Positions 20,070 through 31,000 of a stretch of 64,000 nt of DNA are shown one piece after another (the first letter of the stretch is position 1; each line of letters opens with the position of its first letter). Both the position numbers and the translations under genes were made by a program. This stretch comes from Lucinisca nassula. Lineage: Eukaryota > Mollusca > Bivalvia > Lucinida > Lucinidae. The notes beneath the pieces are model-generated. The model was given only the letters and a program-made list of their open reading frames with translations. It made no database searches and had not been told where the DNA came from. Where the stretch lies: positions 66,236,587 through 66,300,586 of the forward strand of contig OY757019.1 in assembly GCA_963580285.1 (NCBI GenBank), read 5' to 3'.

Positions 20070-22090
20070 GCTATTAATCCATGCACTGGTTAAGCAGGAG
20101 AAGCTCTGGTTGCCATTTTGTTCACCTGGGCGAAACAGTATGAGCAGTTTTGGTAGAGGGTCACCAAACGATCATTCCTGTGAAATAATTTCAAAATCCA
20201 GACACTGGTTAAGGAGAAGAAGTCGTTTAAAGGTTTTTCTATTTTTAGCTCTGGCAGCCATTTTATTCACCCGAGCGGAATGGTATGAGCAATTTTGGTA
20301 GAGGTTCACCAAAGGAACATTCCTGTGAAATAATTTCAAAATCCATCCACTGGTGAAGGAGTAGAAGTTGTTTAAATGTTTTTCTATTTTTAGCTCTGGT
20401 GGCCATTTTGTTCACCCGAGCAGAACGGTTTGAGCAATTTTGGTAGAGGGTCACCCAAGAAACATTCCAGTGAAATGAATTTCAAAATCCATCCACTGGT
20501 TAAGGAGAAAAAGTTGTTTAAAGGTTATTCTATTTTTAGCTCTGGTGGCCATCTTGTTCACCCGAGTGGAACGGTTTGAGCAATTTTAGTAGAGTGGCAC
20601 CCAAGGAACATTCCTGGGTAACAATTTCAAAATCCATCCACTGGTTAAGGAGAAGAAGTCGGTTAAAGGTTTTTCTATTTTTAGCTCTGGTGGCAATTTT
20701 GTTCATCCGAGGGGAACAGTTTGAGCAATTTGGGTAGACGGTCACCCAAGGAACATTCCAGTGAAATAATTTCAAGATCCATTCACTGGTCAAGGAGAAA
20801 AACTTGTTTAAAGATTATTCTATTTTTAGCTCTGGTGGCCATCTTGTTCACCCGAGGGGAACGGTTTGAGCAATTTTAGTAAATGGGCACCCAAGGAACA
20901 TTCCTGTGCAATAATTTCAAAATCCATCCACTGGTTAAGGAGAAAAAGTTGTTTAAAGGTTATTCTATTTTTAGCTCTGGCAGCCATCTTGTTCACCTTA
21001 GCGGAACGGTTTGAGCAATTTTGGTGGAGGGTCACCCAAGGAATATTCCTGTGAAGTAATTTAAAAATCCATCCACTGGTTAAGGAGAAAAAGTTGTTTA
21101 AAGATTATTCTATTTTTAGCCCTTGTGTCCATCTTGTTCACCCGAGCATAACATTTTAAGCAATTTTGGTAGAGGATCACCCAAGGAACATTCCTGTGAA
21201 ATAATTTCGAAATCCATCCACTGGTTACGGAGAAGAAGTCCTTTAAAAGTTTTTCTATTTTTTAGCTCTGGCGGCCATTTTGTTCATTCCAGCGGAACGG
21301 TTTGAGCAATTTTTAGTGTAGAGGGGCACCCAAGGAACATTCCTGTGCAATAATTACGAAATCCATCCACTGGTTAAGGAGAAGAAGTCGTTTAAAGGTT
21401 TTTCTATTTTTAGCTCTGGTGGCCATTTTATTAACCCGAGTGGAACCGTTTGAGCAATTTTGGCAGAGGGTCACCTAATGAACAATCCAGTGAAATAATT
21501 TCAAAATCCATCCACTGGTTAAGGAGAAAAAGTCTTTTAAAGGTTATTCTATTTCAGCTCTGGCGGCCATCTTGTTCGCCCGAGCGGAACGGTTTGAGCA
21601 ATTTTGGTAGAGGGTCACCCAAGGAACATTCCTGTGAAGTAATTTCGAAATCCATCCACTGGTTAAAGAAAAGAAGTCCTTTAAAGGTTTTATCTATTTT
21701 TAGCTCTGGTGGCCATTTTGTTCATCCAAGCGGAACGGTTTGAGCAATTTTAGTAGAGGGACACCCAAGGAACATTCCTGTGCAATAATTTCAAAATCCA
21801 TCCACTGGTTAAGGAGAAGAAGTTTTTAAAAGGTTTTTCTATTTTTAGCTGTGACGGCCATTTTATTCACCCGAGCAGAAGGGTTTGAGCAATTTTGGTA
21901 GAAGGTCATCCAAGGAACATTCCTGTGTAATAATTTCAAAATCCATCCACTGGTTAAGCAGGAGAAGTCGTTTAAAGGTTTTTTCTATTTTTAGCTGTTG
22001 CGGCCATCTTGTTCACCCGAGCTGAATATTATGAGCAATTTTGATAGAGGATCACCCAAGGAGCATTCCTGTGAAATTAGATCAAAACCA
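20070..22090 (+). repeat. 145-bp tandem array
   Basis: Each unit reads roughly TTTTTAGCTCTGGCGGCCAT, TTGTTCACCCGAGCGGAACG, GTTTGAGCAATTTTGGTAGA, GGAACATTCCTGTGAAATAA, CCATCCACTGGTTAAGGAGA and GTCGTTTAAAGG. About 14 units are present. The same unit fills 62500-64000. All frames here and on the reverse strand are periodic repeat translations. Confidence 0.85.
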
Positions 22091-22139
22091 GTGCTTCAGC
22101 TGAAGTGCACGACCCGCCGGATGCTTTTAGCTTTATGAG

Positions 22140-23450
22140 TGTTACCATATATGGGTATGGCGGCCATTTTGGTCATGTGACCTGGACATAAAACGGTTCC
22201 CCCAATAAATGCGCCTTATCGTAAGGTGCAAAAATATATCTTATACTTTAGTACTGTATTCTGAATCGTTTGCAGGATAAAATCCAACACAAAAGCATAT
22301 GTGTCAAAGTTTGACCTAGGCACAAAGAAGGTCAAGGTCAACCCAGGGTCACCATTTTAGCAATTTATGATGGGCCTACGTTCCAGATGCTATTTATCAA
22401 GTTTCGTGGAAATCTGCACAGTGGTTCTGGAGAAGACTATTTTTGAAGGGTTTTTACCAAATATTGCTTGGCGGCCATTTTGATGATGTGACCTGGACCC
22501 CATGAGGAAATTTTGGTTTCCCCCATCCCGTAGAGGCTCCAAATGAAATTTGACTTCAATCGGCCCAATGATTTCCGAGGAGAAGCAGTTCGAAAATTTT
22601 CACATTTTTCGCCTCGGCGAGGCTGTACTAAATGGAATGTAATATTTCGCAAGTTCATTGATAAGATCTCATTGATATTAATCAGTATGCCAAAATTGTT
22701 TAAATATTCCAAGCGGTTAAGTCACTATCACCAATTTTCACAAACGGGTTACGGACGGACAGATAGACAGACCATATATGGCTTGGCGGCCATTTTGGTC
22801 ATGTGTCCTGGACCCCATGAGCAATTTTTGGTTTCCCCCATCCCATAGAGGCTCCATATGAAATTTGATTTCAATCGGCCCAACAGTTTCCGAAGAGAAG
22901 CAGTTCGAAAATTTTCACATTTTTCGCCTCGGCGAAGCTATACTAAATGGAATGTAATATTTTGCAAGTTCATTGGTTAGATCTCATTGATATCTATCAG
23001 TATGCCAAAAAGTGTTTAAATATTCCAAGCGGTTAAGTAACTATCACCAATTTTCACTTACGGGTTACGGACGGACAGACAAACCATATATGGCTTGGCG
23101 GCAATTTTGGTCATGTGACCTTGACCCCATGAGCAAATTTTGGTTCCCCCCATCCCATAGAGGCTCCATATGAAATTTGACTTCAATCGGCCCAACGGTT
23201 TCCGAGGAGAAGCAGTTCAAAAATGTTCGAAAATTTTCACATTTTTCGCCTCGGCGAGGCTATACTAAATGGAATGTAATATTTCGTAAGTTCATTGGTT
23301 AGATCGCATTGATATCTATCAGTATGCCAAAAATTGTTTAAATATTCCAAGCGGTTAAGTCACTTATCACCAATTTTCACAAACGGGTTACGGACGGACA
23401 GACAGAATGACAGACTGACAGAATGACATGGTGATTTTAGGGCACTCTTA
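22140..23450 (+). repeat. 310-bp tandem array
   Basis: Three good units and one degraded unit carry TGGCGGCCATTTTGGTCATG, CCCCCATCCCATAGAGGCTC, TTTTCGCCTCGGCGAGGC and ACGGGTTACGGACGGACAGA. Each unit ends in the GACGGACAGAC phrase that normally occurs once near an element's 3' end, so the unit probably arose from a 3'-proximal module. Confidence 0.78.
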
Positions 23451-23635
23451 GAAAAAAACGACTTCAGTCGGTTGCTTTTTCTGCGGGTCGTGCAATATGT
23501 CCAGCAGTTTTGGAGAAGTTGTTTAAAGCAAAAGTTGACAACGGACGCACTGAAGACGGACGACGGGCAAAGACCGATCCCAAAAGCTCACCTTGAGCAC
23601 TTTGTGCCCTTGAGCACTTTTTGCTCAGGTGCGCT

Positions 23636-23844
23636 TTTTTTTTTTTTTTTTTTTTGGTTTTGGTTTTAAGGCCCTTTCAAGATTATTTCACACATATCGG
23701 GCCGATCTTTAATCAGAGGTGGGCGAAAACCGGAGTACCCGGAGAAAAACCACCTGACCTTCCGTTGCAGAACTTGGCGTCTCACGTGTGACCCGAGCGA
23801 GGCTAGAACCACAGCGGTGAGAGACATAATGATTAAGAGTCAGC
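23636..23844 (-). mobile_element. SINE-B, 5'-truncated, inside a terminal hairpin
   Basis: A poly-T of about 20 (the reversed A tail) leads into TTTTAAGGCCCTTTCAAGAT and CGGAGTACCCGGAGAAAAAC, and the tRNA-like head ends early at GAGTCAGC, so the first ~25 bases of the SINE are missing. The target is duplicated as GCTCAGGTGCGCT (23623-23635) and GCTCAGGTGAGCT (23845-23857), one mismatch, placing the insertion within the 3' hairpin of the host element. Confidence 0.8.
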
Positions 23845-23861
23845 GCTCAGGTGAGCTAAAA

Positions 23862-24333
23862 TCTGAGTTAGCCAAGTGTTGCGTTGAACGATCGAATTGT
23901 TCACTAAGTCAGTGAACTATTAAATTTAGGATAAGGTCAAATATGGATGTTTGCATTAGAATTGCCATTGTTTTTAAACTTTTATCTTGCACTTTGTCTT
24001 TATCAGACTCTTAACATTTTAACCTATCATTTGTTATCTCACCACCTGTTTTTATCCTTCCGTTCTATTTTTAACCGTTCACTGCACTGACGCCCGGTCT
24101 ATAGCACACTTGACACCTGCACAAAATCCCCGCGAGGGGTGATGAGTATCAGTAGATAGATCCCTAGATACAACTTAGTACCAAGTATCAATAATAAAGC
24201 TCTTATAGTTCTTGAGAAATTAACTTGACCATTAGGGTGAATGCTAGGGTGGTGACAATATTTCACAAAGTCAGTGAACCATAAAATGCAGGTCAAGGTC
24301 AAATATGGATGCTTGCATTAAAATATCCACCGT
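23862..24333 (+). repeat. GTTCTTGAG-type repeat units (left of RT fragment)
   Basis: Phrases AGTCAGTGAACCATAAAATG, AGGTCAAATATGGATGCTTG and TATAGTTCTTGAGAAATTAA repeat the family seen at 15629. A possible head with GCACAAAATCCCCGCGAGGG lies near 24118. The array is cut at about 24337 by the retroelement fragment and continues from about 25375. Confidence 0.5.
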
Positions 24334-24336
24334 TAG

Positions 24337-25163
24337 ATACAACTCAAGAAAATCATAAATCAATGTTTTTTCCACAAGAATGGTAACCGTCGCTACCAGT
24401 ATGTTATCCTTGGCTACAAAGACACATACTTCGTTCGAGATCACTCTGATGCTTCACAAAAGTACACTGATGCAGATGTCATAAGGATGCTGGAATATCT
24501 AATTGACAATATTTTCGTGGAGTTCAGTGGCCTATTATTTCAGCAAACAATTGGCATACCAATGGGTACTAATTGTGCACCGTTGCTTGCCGACTTGTTC
24601 TTGTACTCGCATGAGGCGGAGTTTGTACAAGGTCTCCTCAAAGCAAGCAAGAAACGCCTTGCACAGCAATTCAATTTCACCTACAGATATATAGATGATT
24701 TATTGTCTCTGAAATATGCTAAATTTGCAGAGTACTTGGAATCATCTATCCACGTGAACTTGAAATTAAGGAAACAACAGAGACGGCAACCTCCTCCTCA
24801 TACTTTGATTGTTATCTACATATTGACAACGGGAAGCTTACTACTAGGCTGTACGATAAACGAGATGACTTCAATTTTCCCATTGTTAACTTTCCCTTCC
24901 TGAGCAGTAATATCCCGTCTGCACCAGCATATGGAGTTTACGTTTCACAGTTAATCCGTTATGCTAGAGCCTGTTCAAAGTATCAGGACTTTATGGAATG
25001 TGGGAAGGTGCTCACTACCAGGTTGTTATGCCAGGGATATCAAAAAAACAAACTGGTATCAACACTAAAGAAGTTTTATGGGAGGCACCATGATCTTGTG
25101 GATCCGTACAATGTGGCCATTTCCAGAATTATTTCTGATATGTTTGCCAATGGAAAGCCATAG
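24337..25163 (+). pseudogene. Reverse transcriptase fragment, frameshifted
   Basis: The first part is open from 24337 (stop TAG at 24334) and shows conserved RT palm motifs: IGIPMGTNCAPLLADLFLY (24550-24606) and the catalytic YIDD at 24688-24699. A one-base loss at about 24741-24745 shifts the frame. The conserved text continues one frame over, with NGKLTTRLYDKRDD, a later LKKFYGRHHDLVD, and a stop at 25161-25163. The N-terminal fingers are absent, as in a 5'-truncated retroelement copy. The signature IPMGTNCAPLLADLF is common in animal RT-bearing elements; I lean to a Penelope-like or related RT, but no GIY-YIG endonuclease is visible and the class is unproven. It is inactive: no full palm-thumb frame survives. 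Confidence 0.82.
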
Positions 25164-25374
25164 GAAGACTTCCAAAATCTCGGACATACCCTTCCCGGCA
25201 TTTACACCTTTTCTTCGTTCGGGTCGATGGGCATGGTGGGCGAAGCTTGCTTACTAAGTAATGCTTCATATCCGCGGACGCCTGATTACACTCTTCTGGA
25301 GACCATGTCTGTTGATCCAAGCATTGATATGTGCCATTTTGTCTATGGATTTACGATTTTAAATTAACGCTTTG
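25164..25374. other. Probable 3' remainder of the retroelement fragment
   Basis: About 200 bp after the RT stop that does not match the flanking repeat. It is likely untranslated tail of the retroelement, but no poly-A or known terminal motif marks the end. Confidence 0.35.
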
Positions 25375-25763
25375 GTACTACGACCTTAACTACTTTGTAC
25401 AAAATATCATTATGAAGCTCTTATAGTTCTTGAGAAATTAACTTGACCAATGACCATTAGGATGAATGCTAGGGTGGTTGCAATATTTAACGAAAGCTTT
25501 GAACAATGAAATATAGGTCAAGGTCAAATATGGATGCTTGCATTTAAGTTACCATCCCCAGATACAAGTTTGTACCAAGTATCGGGCGTCTATATCGAGC
25601 CATGCTAATACATGCTGCAGGCGTGACAAAAAGGATGAAGAAATTTTAAACATACAACTAAAACAGCTTTTTGGAAACTTCCCCTTTACTTTAGAGGGTG
25701 GGGGGAGCAGTTACATATTGGGACGGGGCCAGCAGGAGAAAATGCCTATCATGCTGATATAGG
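25375..25763 (+). repeat. GTTCTTGAG-type repeat (right of RT fragment)
   Basis: It resumes with TATAGTTCTTGAGAAATTAA and AGGTCAAATATGGATGCTTG up to about 25600; the remaining 160 bp, including GGGTGGGGGGAGCAG, are unassigned. The match on both sides of the RT fragment shows the retroelement landed in an existing array. Confidence 0.5.
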
Positions 25764-26533
25764 CAGTGTTCAATCCAGGATTTGGGGTTTGGGGGCCCTC
25801 TGGGCCCACAGGCCTTGGAAAAGGGGGCCATTTTGAAATTTAGGGGGCCCTTATATTAAAGTATATAAAGTTGCCAGATTCATCTTAGAGTTTTAGCTGC
25901 ATGATAAAAATGGACACAAAACAAGTTTAACAGCACAGACAAAATCTATTTAGTTTATCTATCCATCTTCTTATACTGAGTTGGTAACGTTTGCTCATTA
26001 CCTCATTTAACCAGTACAAAACAATTTGGATAAAGTGTCTTGCTCCAGTGCTAAATGCATGTTTCATCTAGAATGAATGCCATTTAAAATTCTTCTGGAA
26101 GAGAACTCTTTAATAAATAGCGCCCGCCTCGGTATATTGCGGTATTTCGGTCCGGTATTTAGCGTAAGCCGCACGGCGCACACGAATTTGGCGTAAGCCG
26201 CCCGGCGCACACAAGTATACCGAACATGGCCGCATCCCCGATAAACAAAACGTCGATTTGGGTTTATAAAAATAAGAATTGTTACTAGTGTAACAGATAA
26301 AACAAAATGTTTTTTTTTAGTTATTTTGGTCGGGCAACATGCGGTTTTTTATCAACTCAACAATACGCAACAGGCAGCCGAAAAATCGCGAGAAAATCGC
26401 AAAAATGAACTCCAGAAGAAACAGTCTCCAAATTCTACAGTTGCGCCCGACGGGCCCATTGAATGATCTCTGGTGCGCCCCTCATGCAAAAAGCGGGCCC
26501 AGGGCGCAATGGCGCAGCCTAGATTGAACACTG
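25764..26533. mobile_element. TIR element, CAGTGTTCAATC ends
   Basis: The left end CAGTGTTCAATCCAGGAT is mirrored by the right end, which reads CAGTGTTCAATCTAGGCT inward. TATAGG flanks both sides directly (25758-25763 and 26534-26539), a 6-bp match. Subterminal regions are rich in GGGCCC and GCGCC. The interior has an AT-rich core and no transposase. CAG-type ends suggest hAT, but 6 bp is short for hAT (usually 8), so the superfamily is left open. The frames at 26339-26561 come from its right arm. Confidence 0.68.
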
Positions 26534-26593
26534 TATAGGTCTGCTGGATGCACATTATCATTTAGGTTTGCTCCCAGATCACATATTGTTTTA

Positions 26594-26893
26594 GGCCCCT
26601 GCCCATAGGGGCTAGAAGAAGTAGATGGGCTGCATGATACTTCCACGCAGAGCTGAATCCGGCCCGCACACTAGTACTGGTAAACCGCTTAGAGGATCTA
26701 AGCCTGTCCAGGAACCGCGGTGCGAGGCAGACCGTCCATGCTAATAAACCCTATTGGTTTCATTGGGCGACAGGGCTTGAGATGTTATTTCATCTCAATG
26801 TCGGGTAAAAGTCCCACAAAATTGGAAGCAACGTCTCCAAAATGACCTATACAGTGTTGACGGGGACGTTAAACCTCAAATCAAACAAACAAA
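26594..26893 (+). mobile_element. SINE-D, full length, with 13-bp target duplication
   Basis: A well-preserved copy from GGCCCCTGCCCATAGGGGCT to GACGTTAAACCTCAAATC and (CAAA)n. The target ACATATTGTTTTA is duplicated exactly at 26581-26593 and 26894-26906. It gives a good reference for the family's ends (about 300 bp). The 5' end has a small GCCCCT/AGGGGC hairpin. Confidence 0.92.
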
Positions 26894-26906
26894 ACATATT
26901 GTTTTA

Positions 26907-27173
26907 TCCAAAAGAAAAATATACGACACTTAGTATCACTGCCAAAACAACTTCATGTATACTATAGCTACATTGGGATTCTATTGCAAATCTGATTTAT
27001 ATAAGTGCAGTGTTGGGACTGGGAAGCAAGGTTAAGCGACATACCTAGATCCATAGGATAAACCTGGGTGTTCACATCCAAAATGAGGTCCATCTTGAAA
27101 GACTCACTCTCACAGAACAAGCGGGACACTGAAAAGTAGTTTTTGACATTGTGAGTTCTAAATAACAAGATCA
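26907..27173. other. Unassigned spacer
   Basis: About 270 bp with no repeat recognised and no coding signal; it ends at the first AACTAGAGGCCC head of the next element. Confidence 0.3.
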
Positions 27174-27886
27174 AACTAGAGGCCCAAGTGGGCCAGAATC
27201 GCTCCCCTGGATGAGACTGATCACATATTAAAGTGAGCCTTGGTGGCCTTTTTGTCTATCTGATCACATTGCCTTTAGCAATTCTGAATCTGCATGGTTT
27301 AAACTAGAGGCCCACCTGGATGAGGCTGATTGCTGATTACATTGTACCTTGGTGACCATTTTGTCTATCAGATCACATTGCCTTTAGCAACTCTGAATCT
27401 GCATGTTTAAACTAGAGGCCCAAGTGGGCCAGAATCGCCCACCTGGATGAGGCTGATCATATATTACATTGTTCCTTGGTGACCATTTTGTCTATCAGAT
27501 CACATTGCCTTTAGCAATTCTGAATCTGCATCTTTAAACTAGAGGCCCAAGTAGGCCAGAATCGCCCACCTGGATGAGGCTGATCATATAATACATTGTA
27601 CCTTGGTGACCATTTTGTCTATCAGATCACAATGCCTTTAGCAATTCTGAATCTGCATGTTAATCTTGATGTTTCTTATTAAGTTTCTGAACAGCTTAGT
27701 CTGATTAAGGCTTCAGGAAGAGATGATGTTGATGCAGAGTGGAAGTGTACAGTTTTGCAGGCCAGAGCTATTGTTTGCACATGCCTATGGCATGTTCTGT
27801 TATCAAAAACAGACCATTCAGTAGCAGATGTGGTTTGAAAATTTCCAAGATGGCCAACATGATATCCATCTTGGATATTAGAACAG

Positions 27887-28202
27887 TGTGTGTGTGTGTG
27901 TGTGTGTGTGAATTCAGAATTAACGTCGCTTTCAACAATTTTTCAGTCATATCACGACGGTGTCTGGTTGTGACAGGCAGCTCAATGCTCACTTTTATAG
28001 TGCTGCCTCACTGAATGATCATGTCCCAGACACATTACATGATACCACACCCAATCACATTATCCTGACACTGGATTGACCAGTCCTAGCTCTACCCCGT
28101 AAATCTGAGTGCCCAGTGAGGAGCAGCTGGTACCATTCTTAACGACTTTGGTATGTCACGGCCTGGGATCGAACCTGTGACCTCCCGTTCCCCGGAGCGG
28201 GC
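27887..28202 (-). mobile_element. SINE-E with GT microsatellite tail, 5'-truncated
   Basis: On the plus strand it opens with a run of about 12 GT repeats, then GAATTAACGTCGCTTTCAAC, CACGACGGTGTCTGGTTGTG and ends at TCCCGTTCCCCGGAGCGGGC, lacking the outer part of the tRNA-like head. A direct duplication ATATTAGAACAG flanks it (27875-27886 and 28203-28214). The long frame at 27739-28014 runs through this insert and is not a gene. Confidence 0.85.
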
Positions 28203-29370
28203 ATATTAGAACAGAATGGTACTAATAAGTTTCAACTTGATCCAAACTCTGGATAGCAGGAGCTGTCATTTGAAATATTTCAAGATGGTCACCATGGCGG
28301 CCATCTAGGATATTGGAATGGAATGATTTTAGCAAATCAGAATCTCAATGTCACCAGGATGCCCCCCATCGAGTTTCAGCTTGATCAGACCTCCAGTTTG
28401 GGAGATGTTGTTTGACTAATTTCAAGGTGGCAGCCATGGCGGCCATCTTGGCTACCTGAACGGAACAATTTTAGCAAAAATAAATCTCCATTTCACTCTG
28501 ATGCCTCCCATCAAGTTTCAGCTCAATTCGACCTTTGGTTTGGGAGATGTCTTTAAAAGAATTTCAAGATGGCCGTCATGGTGGCCATCTTGGAAATCCA
28601 AACAGAATTATTTTAGCAAATCTGAAGCTCCATGTCACCCCAATGCCTCCCATCAAGTTTCAGCTCAATGGGACTTTTGGTTTGGGAGATGTCCTTTGGA
28701 ACTGAACGATTTTAGCAAATCTGAATCTTCATGCCACCCCAAAGTTTCAGCTCAATTCGACCTTTGGTTTGGGAGGAGACTGATGTCCTTTGAAAAAATT
28801 TAAAATAGCAGACATAGCAGCCATCTAGGATAGTTGAACAGAACAATTTGAGCAAATCTGAATCTCCATTTCACTTCAATGCCTCCAATCAAGTCGTAGC
28901 TCAATTTGACCTTTGGTTCCAGAGCAGATGTCGACTGAACAATTTCAAGATGGCCGCCATGGTGGCTATCTAAGTTAGTGAAACGGAACCATCTTAGCAA
29001 ATCTGAGTCTCCATGTCACCCTGATGCATCCCATCAAGTTTCTGCTCAATTTGATTCTTGGTTTGGGAGATATCTTTTGAAGAATTTCAAGATGGTTGCC
29101 ATGGTGGCCATCTTGGAAATCCAAACAGAACCATTTTAGCAAATCTGAGTCTCTATGTCACCCCGATGCCTCAGCTCAATTTCAAGTTTCAGGTCAATAC
29201 GACCCTTTGTTCAGGAGATGCCATTTTGAAGAATTTCAAGATGGCTGCCATTTTGGCCATCTGGGAAATCGGAACAGAACCATTTTAGCAAATCTGAATC
29301 TTCATATCACCAGGATGCCTCCCACCAGATATTAGCTTAATCTGACTTCTGGTTCAGGAGGAGATGTCGA
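28203..29370 (+). repeat. ~135-bp tandem array with ATGGCCGCCATGG palindromes
   Basis: About eight units carry TTTCAAGATGGCCGCCATGG, GGCCATCTTGGAAATCC, TTTTAGCAAATCTGAATCTC and CCCATCAAGTTTCAGCTCAA. The motif AAGATGGCCGCCAT resembles the YY1 consensus; the core GCCATNTTG recurs in each unit. That is a sequence observation only. Confidence 0.65.
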
Positions 29371-31000
29371 AAATGTGAAAAGTTAACAATGGATGGACAG
29401 ACAGAAATTTACCGGTACTTAAGTGACAAACTATCCAAATTTTTTGCCCCCAAAATGTCATTTTGTTAGTGCCGATGGATGGACGACAGATGACGGACAA
29501 CAGGTGATGGCATAAGCTTACCTGCTTCTCATTAAGTTTCTGAACAGCTTTGTCATTTAGGATTCAGGAGGAGATTATGTTGATGCAGAGTGGAGGTGTA
29601 TAGTGTGGCAGGCCAGAGGTATTGTTTTCACCTGCCCATCGCATATTCTGAGATATTACGTTTGTCTTTGTTCACTAAAAGATTTCAAAAAGATCCGATC
29701 AAAAATAGCTGAGAAAAAAAGTGGACACCATTTTCCGCTGATATTTATACACAAGGGCAGGTAACTCTAAAGCCCTTGGTCCTGCGAGGCACGATTTCGA
29801 ACTTCATGTAGACCTTATGCCCCTCCTGGTTATCTGCAAGTTTGATAAAGTTCAGATCAGAAATGGCAGAGAAAAGTTAGAGATGTCTTTTTTCCATTGT
29901 AAGAACTCGTCTGAGATATTAAGCTTGTCCTTGTTTTCTAAAAGTTTCAACAAGATCCTACTGAAAACAGCTGAGAAAAAGTGGAGATTCCTTTCTTCAC
30001 TTATTTTTACGCTGAAGGGCAGGTACGCCAAAGTCCTTGGTCCTGCGAAACCCAAATTTGAACTCGACGTAGACTATAATGCTTTTCCTGCTTATCTGCA
30101 AGTTTCATAAAGATCAGATCAGAAATGGCAAAGGAAAGTTGGAGATGTCGTTTTCCATTGCAAGCCTATGGTAAAAATTTTCACGCTCGAGGGAACGTAA
30201 CTGCGAAACAGATTTTCAGATTCAAGCTAAATATGAACTGGTTTCAAAAAGATCAGACCAATAACATCTAAGAATAGTGGCGACACCATTTTTTGCTTAT
30301 TTTTATGCTCAAGGGCAGGTAACTCCTATGCCTTTGGTCCTGTGAGACCCAAATTCGAACTTGAGGTAGACTGTATGCCTCTCCTGGTAATCTGCAAGTT
30401 TGATAAAGATCAGGTCAGAAACGGCTGAGAAAAGATGGAGACATGGTTTTTCCATTGTAAGCCTATGGGAAAATATTTCACCCTCAAGGGGATGTAACTC
30501 TGCAATCGGTTGTTGGATTCAAGCCAAATTCGAACTCTTCTGCTTGTCCTTGTTTACTAAAAGTTTCAAAAAGATTGATCGAAAACAGCTGAGAAAATGG
30601 AGACATTTTTCGCTTATATTTATGATGAAGAACAGGTAACTCCTAAGTGACACTCAAATTCGAACTCAATGTACACTGTATGCCTCTCCTGGTTATCTGC
30701 AAGTTTGATAAAGATCGGCTCAGAAACGGCTGAGAAAACTTGGAGATGTTGTTTTTCCCATTATAAGTCTATGGAGCAGGTTTGTTTCCATGGCAACCAC
30801 AGTTCTGATCAAAGCCAGTCCAGAACCTAATGCAATCAATCCTCCAACACAGTGATCTTGCACATAAAATTTGATCAAGATCGGCGAGCTAGTTACTGAG
30901 ATATTCAAGTTCAAAAGTGTGGACGACGGACGGACAATGGACTACGGAGGCCTTACTATACTATAAGCTCACCTTGTGAGCCTTCAACTCAGGTGAGCTA

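Larger units (their letters stand above)
19101..23861 (+). mobile_element. ACAAGA-type composite element with three array types
   Basis: Forward units of about 166 bp (19130-20060) pass into about 14 units of 145 bp (20070-22090) and then four units of about 310 bp (22140-23450). The 3' side has ACGGACGACGGGCAAAG, CCCAAAAGCTCACCTTGAGC and a terminal CAGGTGAGCTAAAA that is split by a SINE-B. The succession of unrelated array types inside one set of ends suggests modular growth or fusion of several elements. No 5' head is visible at the inverted junction. Confidence 0.6.
27174..31000 (+). mobile_element. ACAAGA-type element, GGCCC head, multiple 5' modules
   Basis: The head ACTAGAGGCCCAAGTGGGCC (GGCCC/GGGCC hairpin) followed by GAATCGCCCACCTGGATGAG occurs about four times in a row between 27174 and 27660 at roughly 110-126 bp spacing. 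It is followed by an array of about 135-bp units (28203-29370), then longer units to about 30760. The end has GGACGACGGACGGACAATGG and a terminal hairpin with AGCTCACC ... GGTGAGCTA at 30966-31000. The next element starts at the very next base. A SINE-E interrupts it. Confidence 0.62.

Noticed and set aside
20059..21743. Series of similar small proteins on both strands (LRRRSRLKVFLFLALAAILF, MDFEIISQECSLG types)
   Set aside because: They are translations of the 145-bp tandem unit, present on both strands with the same period.
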